Source: Lutraria lutraria
Taxonomy: Eukaryota > Mollusca > Bivalvia > Venerida > Mactridae
DNA: 64,000 nt
Assembly (NCBI GenBank): GCA_964023205.1
Contig: OZ026840.1
Coordinates: 13,282,454 to 13,346,453, forward strand
Direction: 5' to 3'
Every line of letters starts with the position of its first letter. Within the stretch, counting starts at the first letter, position 1. Shown one piece after another: positions 11,680 through 23,640 of this stretch. Position numbers and translations under genes: made by a program. The notes beneath the pieces are model-generated. The model saw only the letters and a program-made list of their open reading frames with translations, did no database searches and had not been told where the DNA came from.

Positions 11680-14016
11680 TTATTTTCCGGGTTTTTTCTT
11701 CAAATGTGGTAATTTCTTACAGGTAGGACAGTACCACTTTGCTGATCTGGGGGCACGTTTGATGTTCACACATGAGAAGTGAAACCATTTGTATTTACAA
11801 TCTGAATTGTCACAACCTACAACTTTGTCACTTGGCAAATACTTTTTTTGACAAGTACATAATATTTACTCATCATCAGCATCCAATTTTCTTTCACTAT
11901 CAGCTGCATTTGTTTTATCACACAAAACATTTCTTGATGACTCGGTACTTTTCTGAGCAAGATCAGCTGTCTGTCCACATGACATATGCTGTCGGGAGAA
12001 AAATTTACCAACAAGTTCGGGAAGTACTACACAATCGAAGATTTTCTTGGCTTTTGTCGACACAACATTCCAAAATTGTTCATCGGGCACAATTCTTTCA
12101 CAATGAAAGTCTTTTTCGGTCCAAACCACAAAATCACAGAAATGTTTTTCACACAAGTGAATTTGGCATTGAACTTGATAGAAGTATTCATGTTTTCTTT
12201 TCAACAATAAACAGCCATTTACTTCCTCCAAACAAGATTTAAGTCCTACAGATTCTTTCAATTTACTGTCCCTACTACAATATGGGCATTTTATTTCTAC
12301 ACATCCATCTCCACAACAGTTGCAGGAGACAAAAGCATTGGGTGTGGCACCCATATGTGGATAATCAGGATTGATGACAAGACCACTCTGAAGTTGTCAT
12401 GAGTTGCAGACATTTTCTCTTCATACTGTTGAAGTGCCACCTTCTCATGGTCACAGCCCCATTGTGTAGCTTTAGTTGAAAATTTTCTCAAATGGGGATA
12501 ACAAATGTTTTTTAATAAGGAATGTGAAGGAGTTTCAATTGAAGTACAGCACACAGACTTCAGTCGTGATGCTGTAATGCGGCCTGCTCTGAACCTATGC
12601 CACTCTTAACTGGCAGTTTGGTCACGTGTTGTTGATTCAACATGGGTTGACTCATCCTTACTCACATTGATAGTCACCTGCTTGCAATGTTCTAAGAGTT
12701 CATTTAGTGGCATTTCCATACAGTTTTCACTTGTAAGATCACTTAATACAGTTGGATACTTCTTACAGAGGGACTTGGGTACATAATCAATAGAAAAATT
12801 TGGCACAACAGACATCACAGATGTTCTTGTTCCAGACTGTTTCACAGATTCGAACAATTCCTTTAATTCACTGTCACTTATTGGGTTGATATCTGAGTTA
12901 TTTTTCTTCTTACTCTTAGTACTTTTCAAACATGAAGATGTCACTTACACAGGAATTTTTACTAAGTCATCAAGAATTTTCTTCTTTGTTTTAGCACTCG
13001 TGAAATTAACTTCTTTTAAAGGTTTGTATTGTATTTTTGTAGCCCTGACGGAAGTAACCAGTATGCCTTCTCTTGAGTTACAGTTTTTGAATTTCCTATG
13101 CGTACTGTCACTTCTGTAGCAAATAACAAAGCACCAACATGACTACATACTTCTCCTAGACCAGCCATACACGTACAGTGTGCAGTCTTTATGGCACCAT
13201 CCTGAGAAGCTGTAAACCATGGCTGAAGGGGAGTAGCACTTAATCTCTAAGAGTGTAATACCTGTAATCATAAAAAAGTTATGTTCATGACTATGAATAT
13301 GATCTTTAGATTATGAATGTTTAAAAATGTAGTCATTATAATAATACTCTCGATATATTTATATCAATGATCATAATGAAATCCTTGGGCATGTACTTAG
13401 TGTAGTCAGATTACCGTACTATAATTGACCATGTACATGTAGCTAGGTAGATAAAAAGTTGTCTCTATGATAGATAGGGACGGTCAGTCGTATGAATGAC
13501 AGCAACTTGAGCAAGGTTTAATTTTCAATATCATGCGTCAAATTGTTTATTAATGACAAAAGAGTGGCAGTAAATTATGGAGTTTTTGCTTTAACTCAAC
13601 ACATACATATCAAAATGAATAAACAATCAAACATCTATTTGTAGATCTATTTCATGAAACCAAGTTAACAAACAAAAATTATATCAATCATTGTCCTTAC
13701 CTTTCCTAAAACTAAACACACACCATTGTCGATCCTTTGTTTAACTTCTTTCACCCAACCAGTCACAAAATAATTATACGCTTCCAGCGATTTATAAGCC
13801 TTCAATTGCTGCATCGTGCATGTACTTAAATCATATACAAGATCATTCACTATATCCGGATATGTAACGTCCGGCAACAAGGACTCATCGACACTCCACT
13901 CTGAACTGACGATTACTTAAATCTTTCACCTTTTCTAAATATCTCTGTCGTACTGAAGGTACTAAAGTATCTATATAGGCAATCTTCTTAGATTCTTCAC
14001 CTGATTTCAACGCCAT
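11680..14016 (-). pseudogene. SWIM finger-YqaJ nuclease-PHD finger protein of the ISL2EU element
   Basis: Exon 1 runs 14016-13701: MALKSGEESKKIAYIDTLVP, a frameshift, then SLLPDVTYPDIVNDLVYDLS, with the donor at 13700. Exon 2 starts at 13261 in matching phase. It has a SWIM finger HCTCMAGLGEVCSHVG (about 13140-13190), a Lys-rich linker, then a YqaJ/lambda-exonuclease-type domain (FRAGRITASRLKSV, TQWGCDHEKVALQQYEEK, VEIKCPYC with the E-x-K pair at about 12289-12297, CDFVVWTEKDF). Beyond an in-frame TAA lies a PHD-type finger (LCTC, VVGCDNSDC, HFSCVNI, WYCPTCKK), ending at 11680. There are at least three stops (after LHS, DQTAS and DADDE) and three or more frameshifts. Known of the family: the YqaJ partner is a predicted exonuclease of unknown role in transposition. 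Confidence 0.82.
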
Positions 14017-14639
14017 AATAGGAAATATTTAGCGTTAGTGTTACGAAGGAAATGAATGAACTTGACCTACAACATGGCCGCCGCGACGAAGCGTTCCGCA
14101 TATGCGGGACGTCATCTGAAAACTATCTATACAGGTGGACCAACATTTCAATACAGAAACAAAGTCAAAAGTAAGTCGCTCATTATGAGACAGAAAATGA
14201 AATTAAAGCAATATCGATTTACATAACAAGTTGGTGTTCTATGGCCTTCGAAGAACAACCAAAATAAGATAATCGATCAAGCCGTTAACTATTATAATTC
14301 ATATTTTCAAAAGGCTCGTGATTTGATTTAAGACAATTTTAAACAAAGGTAGTAGTTGGTTTGGATATAATAGGTGAAGCAAATAGTTTGTTAGACCATC
14401 TAAGCAAACTATTTAGAATATACTGGAAATTGATGGAGTAATACATGTGGCTGCTGCATAAGCTTTACCCTTGCTACTTACCTAGGCATTTAGAACTAAA
14501 AGTGCACTGATGTCTGGGTAAAGTTCGATTTACTTCGTAACAGTTAGTATCATACCATGTGGCGCATTTGTATGAGTTAGTCGTATATCTGACGATTTTT
14601 TCATACTATTAACTCCCCAAAGACGGATCCAATTAAGTC

Positions 14640-16060
14640 GTTAACACTATTATGTTGGAACTACAGGGGTATTGTGTTGTCCGCATACCCTCTAGCAAAT
14701 CTGTTAGATAAATATGAAGTTGACATTGCGGAAATAAGTGAACATAAAGTGCTGCCCATATTGGCTTTTTTTAACGCATTCATTCAGATTATGATAGTAC
14801 TGTAAATGTTGACAACAATGAGAGACCACTAAGTGTGGTAAAGCAGGGATCGCAATTATGTATAAGAAATCATTGTCATTTTGTATTAATGAAGTACTAC
14901 CTGATCAACAGCTTCGCGACTGAAGACAGCTGAAATACTTTCACATCGGACCAAATACCGCTTATCATAAATATGTGCGCTTCGCCTTGAAGAGATCGAA
15001 CCAACCTTTTCGCACTAACATAGCTTGGAACAAATGTACCAGTGAAAACCTAATTCTGTATTAGCAAGTTCTTTATGATGAACTAAATTGTATACTTGAT
15101 ACCGATAATAGTAAATGTTGTCCAGATTATCTCAACAGTGTACTAGTAATCTTCAATGCAATTTCATATGGCTAGTTACGTTCTCCATATAAAGCCGATT
15201 CAACAAGAAAGCATATCAATATTGATGTTCAGATGTGAAAGTAGCCTGTTAAAAAGTACGACAACTCAGTCGTATATGGATTAACGAAGGCCGTCCACTG
15301 GGACACAGCAATGATAGCTACCATGTATATAAAATAGCAAAGCGACTCTTTCGACTTATACATCGCACTAAGCAACACGACTACGACGAGAAGACTACGG
15401 ACGACATAACAAAAGCAGCCAAGGTCGATTATCGTCTCTTCTGGAAATGACTCCGCATGCATAAAGGAAAATCCTCAACAGTGTGCAATGAGTTTATCGT
15501 CAATAACATCTCATACTGCTATGACAATGTAATTCGTGGCTTTGAATCTCATTCCTCTAGTATGTTTAATGATAATCAGGTCATGAGTGATCAATACACC
15601 AGTTAGAAGAGAACTTGAACTCTTACTATATGAAAATAATAATGATTACTCGAACGAAATAGCAAAGACAATATCGAGATAAGAAATTGAACGTGTTATA
15701 AAATTCTTGCAAACGAAAAAAGTCCTTGTATCGACAATATATTCAATGAACACGTAAATTCTGACAGCACTACTCTCTCAGACGCGCTGTGTTATTCACC
15801 GCTATTATATTCAATGAAAGAACGCCAAGCCATTTGGGGAACTAGCTTGTCAATCCCAATATATAAAGGAATGGGGAAATCAAAGGCGGGCCCTAACAGT
15901 TAAAGATATATTTCAACAAATCTTCGAGAAAGTGATATTAAACAGAATATATAATTTGATAGAGACAAACAGCATCGATTTCCCATCTCAACAACAACAA
16001 GGGTTTCGTAAATGATTAAGTTGTATAACAACCGTGTTTAATTTTCTAGAAACAATATAT
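14640..16060 (+). pseudogene. LINE ORF2 remnant (endonuclease + reverse transcriptase, CR1-like)
   Basis: Broken frames in order. First is an AP-endonuclease start, CWNYRGIVLSAYPLANLLDK followed by DIAEISEH and SDYDSTVNVDN. A linker follows at about 15290-15590 (GRPLGHSNDSYHVYKIAKRL, AAKVDYRLFWK). Last is the entry to the reverse transcriptase (LSIPIYKGMGKSKAGPNS, ESDIKQNI/FEKVILNRIYNLIETNSIDF, QQQQGFRK), stopping near 16060. The catalytic palm (YADD region) is absent. Multiple stops and shifts are present, so it is 3'-truncated and dead. Confidence 0.7.
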
Positions 16061-16139
16061 TAAATATAGTTTATCCTTATTGCCATTTGGAGTACAGGTT
16101 ATCACACATTGTTTAAATGATACAGAGAGTTCATCATTA

Positions 16140-17310
16140 TCAAAAGCTTCATTAATGGACCTAACCAAACAAATCACCAATATCAATCCAATAGAATTTG
16201 AAAAATGAAGTAGTGCTAGTGAAGCCAGTGCTACCTGGAGCTGAGTTGTTTTTCATTTTTAAGGCTACACAACATTTCATGGTTTGACAATTTAGCTTCT
16301 AAATAAAGTTTATCTTCCATTGACAATTTTGGAATATTTAAATGAAAAAATAATTGTGGGTCGAAGTTTTTACAACTTTTCAGCGTATAAAGTCTTATAA
16401 TGGTTATTTGTTTTCTGTATAATGTCCTCATGGTTAGTCCAAAATTCAAAAGATTTTGAGTATAATTTGTTCATTGTTGTTGACACAAAATTTTCTAGGT
16501 TACCAAAATAATTACATTGTAGTAGGTTTCACCTTTAAGAATCTATTAAGCTATGGTTCTTTCTTTTTATTTTCAATTAAGTCAGAATTAGAATTACTGT
16601 ACTTTGGCTTTAATCCTCAATTTCTTCAATGGGCTGTTATTGTTTATTAATATCCTGCTGTTTTGTATGATGCAAAATAAATGGTTTCACCTCTTATTTC
16701 TAATAATAAAGTTTCATAATATAATTTATCATTGATGTCAAATAAAAATATCTTTATTGCTACTGTTTTCTAAACGGAGATGACTTAGTTGAATATTTGC
16801 AGCATATTGTTGTTTACTCTATTTATGGTATCTTTAACATTTCTCACATAGTTTAAGAAGGGAATCATTAAATTTTCAATATGATGAACCTTTAACCACT
16901 TTATCTAAAAGTAAGCTTAATGTAATCATGCCATCATTAGTTCTATATCCAGGTAATATATCTGTTTTATCAATTTTATTAAGTAAAACATTTGAAATCA
17001 AGAAAAAGTCATGTCTTGCCTGCTAAACAGGGTTCTTTTTAAACCATGTAAACTTCGTTTCTTCTAGATGTTCGTCTCTCCAACAATTTACAAGGTCATA
17101 TTCACTCATAATTTCAAGAACTTTTTCCCTGGAATTAGGGATATTTACATGAACGTAATTAACATAACCCATATCAAACCCATAAGTTTTAAAGTGTAAA
17201 ATAATCAGATTTCCATTCTGATCAGTTTCTTTATCTTTAAAGGTAAAATCAAAATTGTTATTAATTAAAATTACTACGTCTCTTGATAATTGTAGCGGTG
17301 ACAAAAGCAA
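16140..17310 (-). pseudogene. L1-like LINE ORF2 remnant (endonuclease to RT start)
   Basis: Read leftwards: endonuclease pieces DVVILINNNFDFTFKDKETD and NGNLIILHFKTYGFDMGYVN, then REKVLEIMSEYDLVNCWRDE and FTWFKKNPV. A stop follows, then QARHDFFLIS with DILPGYRT, which is the conserved C-terminal end of the EEP nuclease. A decayed linker spans about 16460-16900. Next come PKLSMEDKLYLEAKLSNHEM and, after a frameshift, NNSAPGSTGFTS with FFKFYWIDIGDLFG, the opening of the reverse transcriptase. It converges on the plus-strand LINE remnant. A piece of the endonuclease has been deleted (no GDWN motif). Confidence 0.7.
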
Positions 17311-18220
17311 CTCAATTTATAACAGTTACTTCCCTTTTTGGACTCGATTTTGCGTCCCCCCCCATTTGTACTTAATTTTTTATAGTGTCAGCAACGTCTG
17401 ATCTAGGAAAGCTTTAATGTTGATTTGTTTAAAACCTAAATATAATCAAATTATAGAGATAAAACACATTCCAGTCATATTTTGAGAAAGTTCACACCGT
17501 TCAAATCATATTTTTATGAAAATGTGCTACATGTATCTAATTTTTAAAATGCACAGAATGTTGGAGTTTCACTTTTAATTTGATATTAATAAACATTTTA
17601 AAAATCGAGGGTAAAAGAAAACATAATACTAGGAACGTTTAATCAATTACTTACACTCAATAATGACGATAGGTCCGGCCTTGACGCATTTCCGTACAAA
17701 AGGTACAAAAGTGAGTCCGCCTTTTCTCGGTCCGTAATAATTCCTAGTTTTATTCTGGATTCGGTCCGAAATATTCTGAATAATTATTATCCTTTACTGT
17801 TGTCGGGATCAAGTATTTCATGATTCTTTCGAAGGTGAAAAGGTCTAAGAACAGATACCCTTTAAACTGGATTCGTTCACTCTGTCTGTACAAAGTCAAC
17901 AGGCATGGCCTAAAGTGGACGCTGATTGGTCATTTCGGTCAGAATGCAGGCGAAATTCTGAATACTCGCATATTCGGAAAAAATCTCTTTTTTCGCTCGA
18001 TGTATATTTCGCGCGTAATTCAAAAGATAGATTGAGTCCTTATTTTCCTATCATTGTTGTGCAAACACCTTCTTTAGTATTTATTTATTAACCACTGACT
18101 ATAGTTCAATTTTTAGGTCAGCAATGTTATTGTATACATGGACGATCTCATTTATACATGTTTAGGTAACACAAATACTGTTGTAATTTGCTATAGACCA
18201 ATTTATGAAGCTTTATAAAC
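17311..18220. other. No gene seen
   Basis: AT-rich intergenic DNA with short poly-C at 17357-17364. The 71-codon open frame at 17820-18035 shows no features of a real protein. Confidence 0.4.
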
Positions 18221-18787
18221 ATTGTCCTCTGTGGTGCAATTGGTAAAGCACAAAATTAGTGAATCTTGAGCTCTGCGTCTGACGTTAGACATCATTTTTA
18301 TTTTCTTTTTTTTCATTTTTAATAAAAGTTAACTTTATATACATCGATAAGAAATTATTATTCATAGGTTTTTTATTTTTAAATTGTTCCGTTAAATTAA
18401 CAAAACTATAATAACCTCACATTGGTAATTAAGATTTATATATTTCAATTATGGAGTGATAATATAATAAGTAAAAATCGATTCAGGTGTTTAGTATTTT
18501 TACATAGTATTTGAAATTATATACTTGTATTCGCGATTTCGTCCAATAACATGTATACAAGAAATAAAAAAGAGGAATACACCAGAGAACAAATGCATTT
18601 TTTCTTTCCCTTTTCTCTTATGAAAATTGGTAAAAAGGTATTATTTAGCGTGTATACATACATGTAACAAGAACAAACATAGTTAATAATTAATAATTTA
18701 TAAAAAATAAATGGATAATAATTTAAAAAGAAAGTGCCATTGACTTAGTTCGAACCACACACATCTGCTTCATTTTGTAAAACTGTT

Positions 18788-19000
18788 ATGTACTGTCCAG
18801 TTAGGATAATGTGATAGTGACGTTTCATTTTATGTGTACACAAAAGTTTACATCCATTGTCTGAACAGGTAAAATGGATTTATAAGAAACAAATATAGTA
18901 TTATAGTTTAGCAATGATATTGTAGATGTCTGGTTGGCGCAGCTGGTAAAGCCTTTAGAATTTATCAGGAGCTAAAATTTTATCGCGAGTTCGAACTTCT
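18788..19000 (+). repeat. tRNA-like dispersed repeat, plus copy
   Basis: It starts with cagttaggataatgtgatag, shared with an inverted copy ending at about 19500. It contains an A-box-like tggcgcagctggtaaagc (about 18934) and a B-box-like cgagttcgaactt (about 18986). It is probably a decayed tRNA-derived SINE. A weaker tRNA-like head (gtggtgcaattggtaaagc) is at about 18230. Confidence 0.4.
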
Positions 19001-19299
19001 CTGAATGGCAACTAGCTAAATATGACTGAAAATAGGTGGACTTTTAATGGCGAACCAATCGTAATAATCAGAATTACGACGAAATGTCTGAGACTATCCT
19101 TCATCATGTTTATTACATGTATAAAGATATTCAAAAAAGATATGCCAAACGATAAAAATGATGATAATAATATAAACACTAGATCTAGTGTATTCTTTAC
19201 AAAAAAACCCCCAAAAAACGACGAAAAAATTGACGATTTAAAAAAAAGATATAGCAATAGAAAATAATTTGCGAAAAAGTACCAAGTCGCGGTCTCACA

Positions 19300-19500
19300 C
19301 AGTTCTTTTCACATCAATAGATTATCGTCAGACACCATCGTTACCAACTGCACTACGCCGACAGTTGATGGATTTATTGAAATTTGTAAATCATGTAGTC
19401 AGCCTATATGTCCAATGATGATTTGACAACGGTTTTACACCGTAAAAATGGACTCGACCACTGCGTCACTATACAATTATCCTAACTGAACAGTATGTAC
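19300..19500 (-). repeat. tRNA-like dispersed repeat, minus copy
   Basis: On minus this has the same opening block (cagttaggataattgtatag), then a tRNA-like cggcgtagtgcagttggtaa (about 19340-19360) and gtgagaccgcgac. It is a diverged inverted partner of the repeat at 18788-19000. Confidence 0.35.
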
Positions 19501-19519
19501 AATGTACATGCCACCTTAT

Positions 19520-20390
19520 CCAATACACCATGACTACGGATTTAGAGTTATATTGGCAATCAATTTACAGTGATTACCTTTACATTGTATCGTCCAATAT
19601 TCGACCTTGACTATAAGAAAATTGAACTATATTATTTGGTGTTTTTTTTCGGCGAGAGCTGAGTTGAAATTGTGTATACCTATATTTGTAACCAAAGCGT
19701 GCTTGATACAAAATCTTCAGCTAAAGTAGGAGTTTTCTCACTGATTAAAAGCGTTGCTGTTTTTAGGGCAGAATTCGTAATTGTTAGTTGTTCGTAATTG
19801 TCCGAAAAAAAGTATATTATCAATCTACAACAGTATGAAATCAAACATCGAAACGTTATAACCATGCAAAATTAATGTTTATAGCCTAGCTGATATGTTA
19901 TGGTAATAGTACACTTGGTTTAAAATAATGTTAAATCTGGCAAATAAACAATTTTAAAGGTTACAAACATGTGAATCAAGAACCAGATTAAGGGCGCTTG
20001 TATATGGTAAACAAAAACAAGATTTATGAAATATCATCATCTACAAATTTCATTACTATTATTAAATTTTATTGCTTACTTGAGCATTTTTTACTCAGGG
20101 CTTTCATCAAAAAGTCGAGGTCAGACAAATTTGACCCTTTGATACAATTTCCCAGGAGTCAGTATTCTTATTTTACTATTTTCAAGTGTCAAAATACCAT
20201 TTTAAGGGTCAAATGAAAGCCCTGTTATAATAATTACAGTTATCTACACAACTTGAGGATTTCCTGCCGTAGCTGGTGAGAAAAAAGAAGAAAAAGTAAT
20301 CTTAACCAATGAGTACATATTACCAAAAAACTATTAATTATTTCCTGTTACTAAGTGTCGACTTGCTTGACTTTGCTAATGTCCGAAACT
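19520..20390. other. No gene seen
   Basis: AT-rich intergenic stretch without a coherent exon. The open frames here are short and low in complexity. Confidence 0.4.
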
Positions 20391-20395
20391 ATACA

Positions 20396-20811
20396 CACGG
20401 TGCGAATACCACGTGACTTTTTGCTAAGGTTGGGTGCTCCAACAATGGCGGATTCTGTCGATTCAGGTAAGATTTTTCATCCTTCTGGTCTTATATGTAC
20501 TTTATATAAAAAATGTAAATCCGCCCAAAGGGGATAATTCCTTAAGATATAAAACATTCACCCCACATTAGCTACTGACTTTGTGTATATGAAAAATGCG
20601 CGGTGACACTTTACGATTTAACTAGGGGATAATATGCTAAATAATCTACAACCGAAGGTGAGTTTTTGAAATGGCCGGGCTCTAGCGAAGAGCTTTTTTA
20701 ATATAAAGTACATATAAGACTACTAGGATGAATAAACTTACCTGAATCGACAGAATCCGCCATTGTTGGAGCACCAACCTTAGCAAAAAGTCACGTGGTA
20801 TTCGCACCGTG
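20396..20811. mobile_element. 416-bp foldback/MITE element with ~110-bp inverted arms
   Basis: The left arm begins cacggtgcgaataccacgtg and the right arm is its near-perfect reverse complement; the arms extend about 110 bp (20396-20510 and 20700-20811). A 5-bp direct repeat ATACA flanks it (20391-20395, 20812-20816), as expected of a target duplication. An unpaired single arm of the same family lies at 26103-26133. Confidence 0.75.
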
Positions 20812-20869
20812 ATACAGCTATGTGGCATTTATTTTGTACTGTATCTGTGCCGAGTATATTTTTTTAAAG

Positions 20870-21063
20870 ATATTACTTGTTTCTTATCACTGGGGTCCAA
20901 CGAAATATCACGAGATGCGGTTCGCATCGAAAACATGTGTATGTTATGCAACGACAAATTACCCAGGTTATGTACACATAACGCGGTTGAAAAGCTAAGG
21001 ACGACATTTTTCGTAGTAGTGACATTGTATTTTGCTGGAATATCATATTCCAAGTACGAACAT
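20870..21063 (+). other. Possible exon or repeat-borne Cys-containing fragment
   Basis: The open frame reads SNEISRDAVRIENMCMLCND, then KLPRLCTHNAVEKLRTTFFV and AGISYSKYEHG, up to a good donor (GTGAGT at 21064). A diverged inverted copy of its first part (around ggcggttcgcatcg) sits at about 25920-25995. It is therefore likely to be part of a dispersed repeat or an old duplicated gene fragment. Family not recognised. Confidence 0.3.
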
Positions 21064-21336
21064 GGTGAGTAGAAACGTTTAATACTATTAAACAGTTGTT
21101 TGTAGTTTATTTAGTATCATTTACGTATAAATTAAGCTCCAAATTTGGGGATGTTCGTAGAAAGTCTTCTTTCGGTAGATTTTCATTAAAATATTTTTCA
21201 TGAGTATCATTTTAATACTTATTGGGTATGGTATATTTATTCAATCATTTTGTCTTCATTAAAAATATTTTGTAGGTGAAATAAACACATTTCAACGGGT
21301 TTTGTTGTATACTACGACTGTGTTAGTTTTTCACAG

Positions 21337-21964
21337 AGTGTGTGTACGGTGCTAAACGAAGGTCGCTCTTCATGTGTACGTTGCTTATTGAAGTCAAAAT
21401 CAAATTCAGGATACAGACCACGTGGTGTGTATGTACTGCCGGGAGCCATTTGCCTGCATTTTAGAAGCGCAATGGCACTGTGCAAACTCCAGCATATAGA
21501 GCGTTACGTTCATGAGGGAAGCAAATGATAGAGGTACAACAGTTACTAAAAATCGCCATATAACTTAAAATGAAGGGCCATTACATTATCGACATCGACG
21601 ACATGACAACGAATACAGAAACTGGAAAAATTAATCCCTACAAATAATGTAACAAGTGACATACCAATAAGAATATTTCTAAAAGTGAACACCAACTAAG
21701 TCTGTCCATTGCCAATTGTTACTGAAACAAGCGGGAAGTACAGAAGTTTCTAAACCAGATGGTGCTGAATCGGAACAACTGGACACAACTAAATGTATAC
21801 TGTGCTCAGACGCAGAGGACTTTGAAAAAGTAGAAGGCGTTACTGATGAAACAATAAAAGAGACCGTAGTACAATTACAAAAGCTTCTTCCGTCCATCAC
21901 ATCTACTCTGAATGACTGTGGACGTCTTCAAGACTGGATAAACTTTTTTTCAAATGGTGGATAA
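21337..21964 (+). other. Possible downstream exon fragments, unrecognised
   Basis: After an acceptor (ttcacag, AG at 21335-21336) there is an open frame with NEGRSSCVRCLLKSKSN to 21528, and a second one ending at 21964 (CILCSDAEDFEKVEGVTD, LQDWINFFSNGG). Their phases do not join cleanly to the fragment at 20870-21063 or to each other. They may be remnants of one decayed gene. No family is assigned. Confidence 0.25.
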
Positions 21965-22260
21965 TGTTCGGTGCAAATAACGCTTGGATTGACGAGCACA
22001 GTACAACATTGCTATAGACTATAAAGACTTGTTGAATACTAATGAATAGGGCAATGGTAGTAACGAATCGGAGATATGTAATGAAACATTTTAGATAACA
22101 GCAGATTTCAAAATTGTTCAAACTCGTAAATAATATAATGATGTGCCTAAATCATAACCAAGTTATTAAATCATAAGACCATCTGACAGTTTTAACTGTT
22201 CTCTTCAGACCATCATACATACATAGATAACTGTCAAATGCAAAACTAATTGATATACAC

Positions 22261-22763
22261 AAGGACTTATATACATACATGGATTCGCAACTTCCGTATT
22301 AACAGTTTAAAGTAATCAAATCCTGCGATAATAAGACGTGAATCAACGGGAATACATGCTATTGTTTACAAAAGCGAAAATACGAAAATATCCGTGATAA
22401 TCCGAATGTTAATAACAGCGAAAATATCCGTGGTATTCCGAATGTTTAATCTCAGAGACGAAAGGATTATAATAGATGTCCGCCATTTTGGAATTTAAAA
22501 TGTTCGACTGATGCCATTTTAATGCTTATACTTAGACTTTGTGGATTATAAATGTATCTCAATATCTTTAAGGATTTTGTTGCATCCTTTACCAATTTCC
22601 CGTGCCCAATTGCCAGAGTTTTTTTAGTATAATAAAATTCGTAAACGCCCAATTACAGCTGTCGGACATTGCCGAGTATATAGCAATGCATTGTGGGATC
22701 GTCGAACGATATCGTTTGAGCTATTTTTAGCAGTTGCGAATCCATGTATGTATATAAGTCCTT
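22261..22763. mobile_element. 503-bp non-autonomous transposon, 33-bp inverted ends, 9-bp duplication
   Basis: The ends AAGGACTTATATAC and GTATATAAGTCCTT are part of perfect inverted repeats of about 33 bp reaching the agttgcgaatccatg block. The flanks carry the direct repeat gatatacac (22252-22260, 22764-22772). There is no coding capacity. The interior has two copies of a 'cgaaaatatccgtg' block. A related, rearranged copy occurs on the other strand at about 39678-40156. The 9-bp duplication suggests a Mutator-like origin. Confidence 0.8.
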
Positions 22764-23194
22764 GATATACACAATTGCCTTCAGAGTGAAACATCCACAC
22801 ATTCTGTTAGTAACATATACATCAAAAAGAGACTTCAGTTGACACCATACACACTTGTCTAGTGCGAAAGGTCTTGTTGTATAAGCGTATGTGCATTACA
22901 TTCTATTCAATCTGATAAGTGGTGGGGAGATGCTAAGTTATGTCAGGGATGCTATATTACAGGCATGTGCAACCGCTTATCTATCATCCACTGATCAACT
23001 ATCGATTATCAGTGCCTAGGCTAGTTAATGAAAGCAAAGGTATCAAAACTACCGACATTACCATGAAAATGACACAAAGAATCGATAATTGACCAAAAGT
23101 AACATTAGTGGTTTATGACTCGTATAGTTTTTATTTGTTTAATTGTTATTAATTTTCAAAACTTTGTTCTAAATTAAATTTGAGAAAGAAAGGC

Positions 23195-23640
23195 TAATAT
23201 TATGTAAGTTTTGTAGGAAAGAAATGTTTACCTTATGAAAGTTTTGTTCGATTTATGAGCTCAAGCAGAGATGCTACACTTGGCTCAAATATCATGAAAC
23301 TTGTTTTCGAATTATCAGCTGAAGGCGAATTTTTTACGGAATAAACTTGTGAAAGAAAAGTTATATCATGACAACAAATGTACGATAGAATGCTAAAATT
23401 TGGCTTAAATTTGTGAATGAAACGTTTATATTATGAAAAAATCTACGATCGAACTTAAACGTTTGAATTAAATTTGTATATAACAAATATTTATATCATG
23501 AAAGTTTTGTTTGATTTATCAACTCAAGACCAAATTTTATTTTGTAGGCTATCGTGGAACTTTCTTCTATTTATCAGCTGAAGAAGAAATGTTCATGGCT
23601 TTTATTTAATGAAATGCTATATATCATGAATGTTTTGTAC
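23195..23640. repeat. Diverged tandem repeat ('tatatcatgaaagttttg' units)
   Basis: About five or six degenerate units share 'atatcatgaaagttttgt', 'gatttatcagctcaag' and 'aaatttgtgaa' steps. It lies inside the 2.7-kb element. Unit boundaries are blurred by divergence. Confidence 0.5.

Larger units (their letters stand above)
8724..14128. mobile_element. ISL2EU (Harbinger-like) DNA transposon, full length, inactive
   Basis: The element is bounded by inverted ends: tatagatagttttca (8721-8735) and its reverse complement (14117-14131), each next to AT, consistent with a 2-bp AT target duplication. It holds two convergent genes. On plus is a THAP-domain DDE transposase (8840-10827). On minus is a protein with a SWIM finger, a YqaJ nuclease domain and a PHD finger (14016-11680). 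A transposase paired with a YqaJ nuclease is the hallmark of the ISL2EU group. Both genes carry several stops and frameshifts, so the copy is dead. The region between the genes (10828-11679) is AT-rich with no further gene. Confidence 0.85.
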
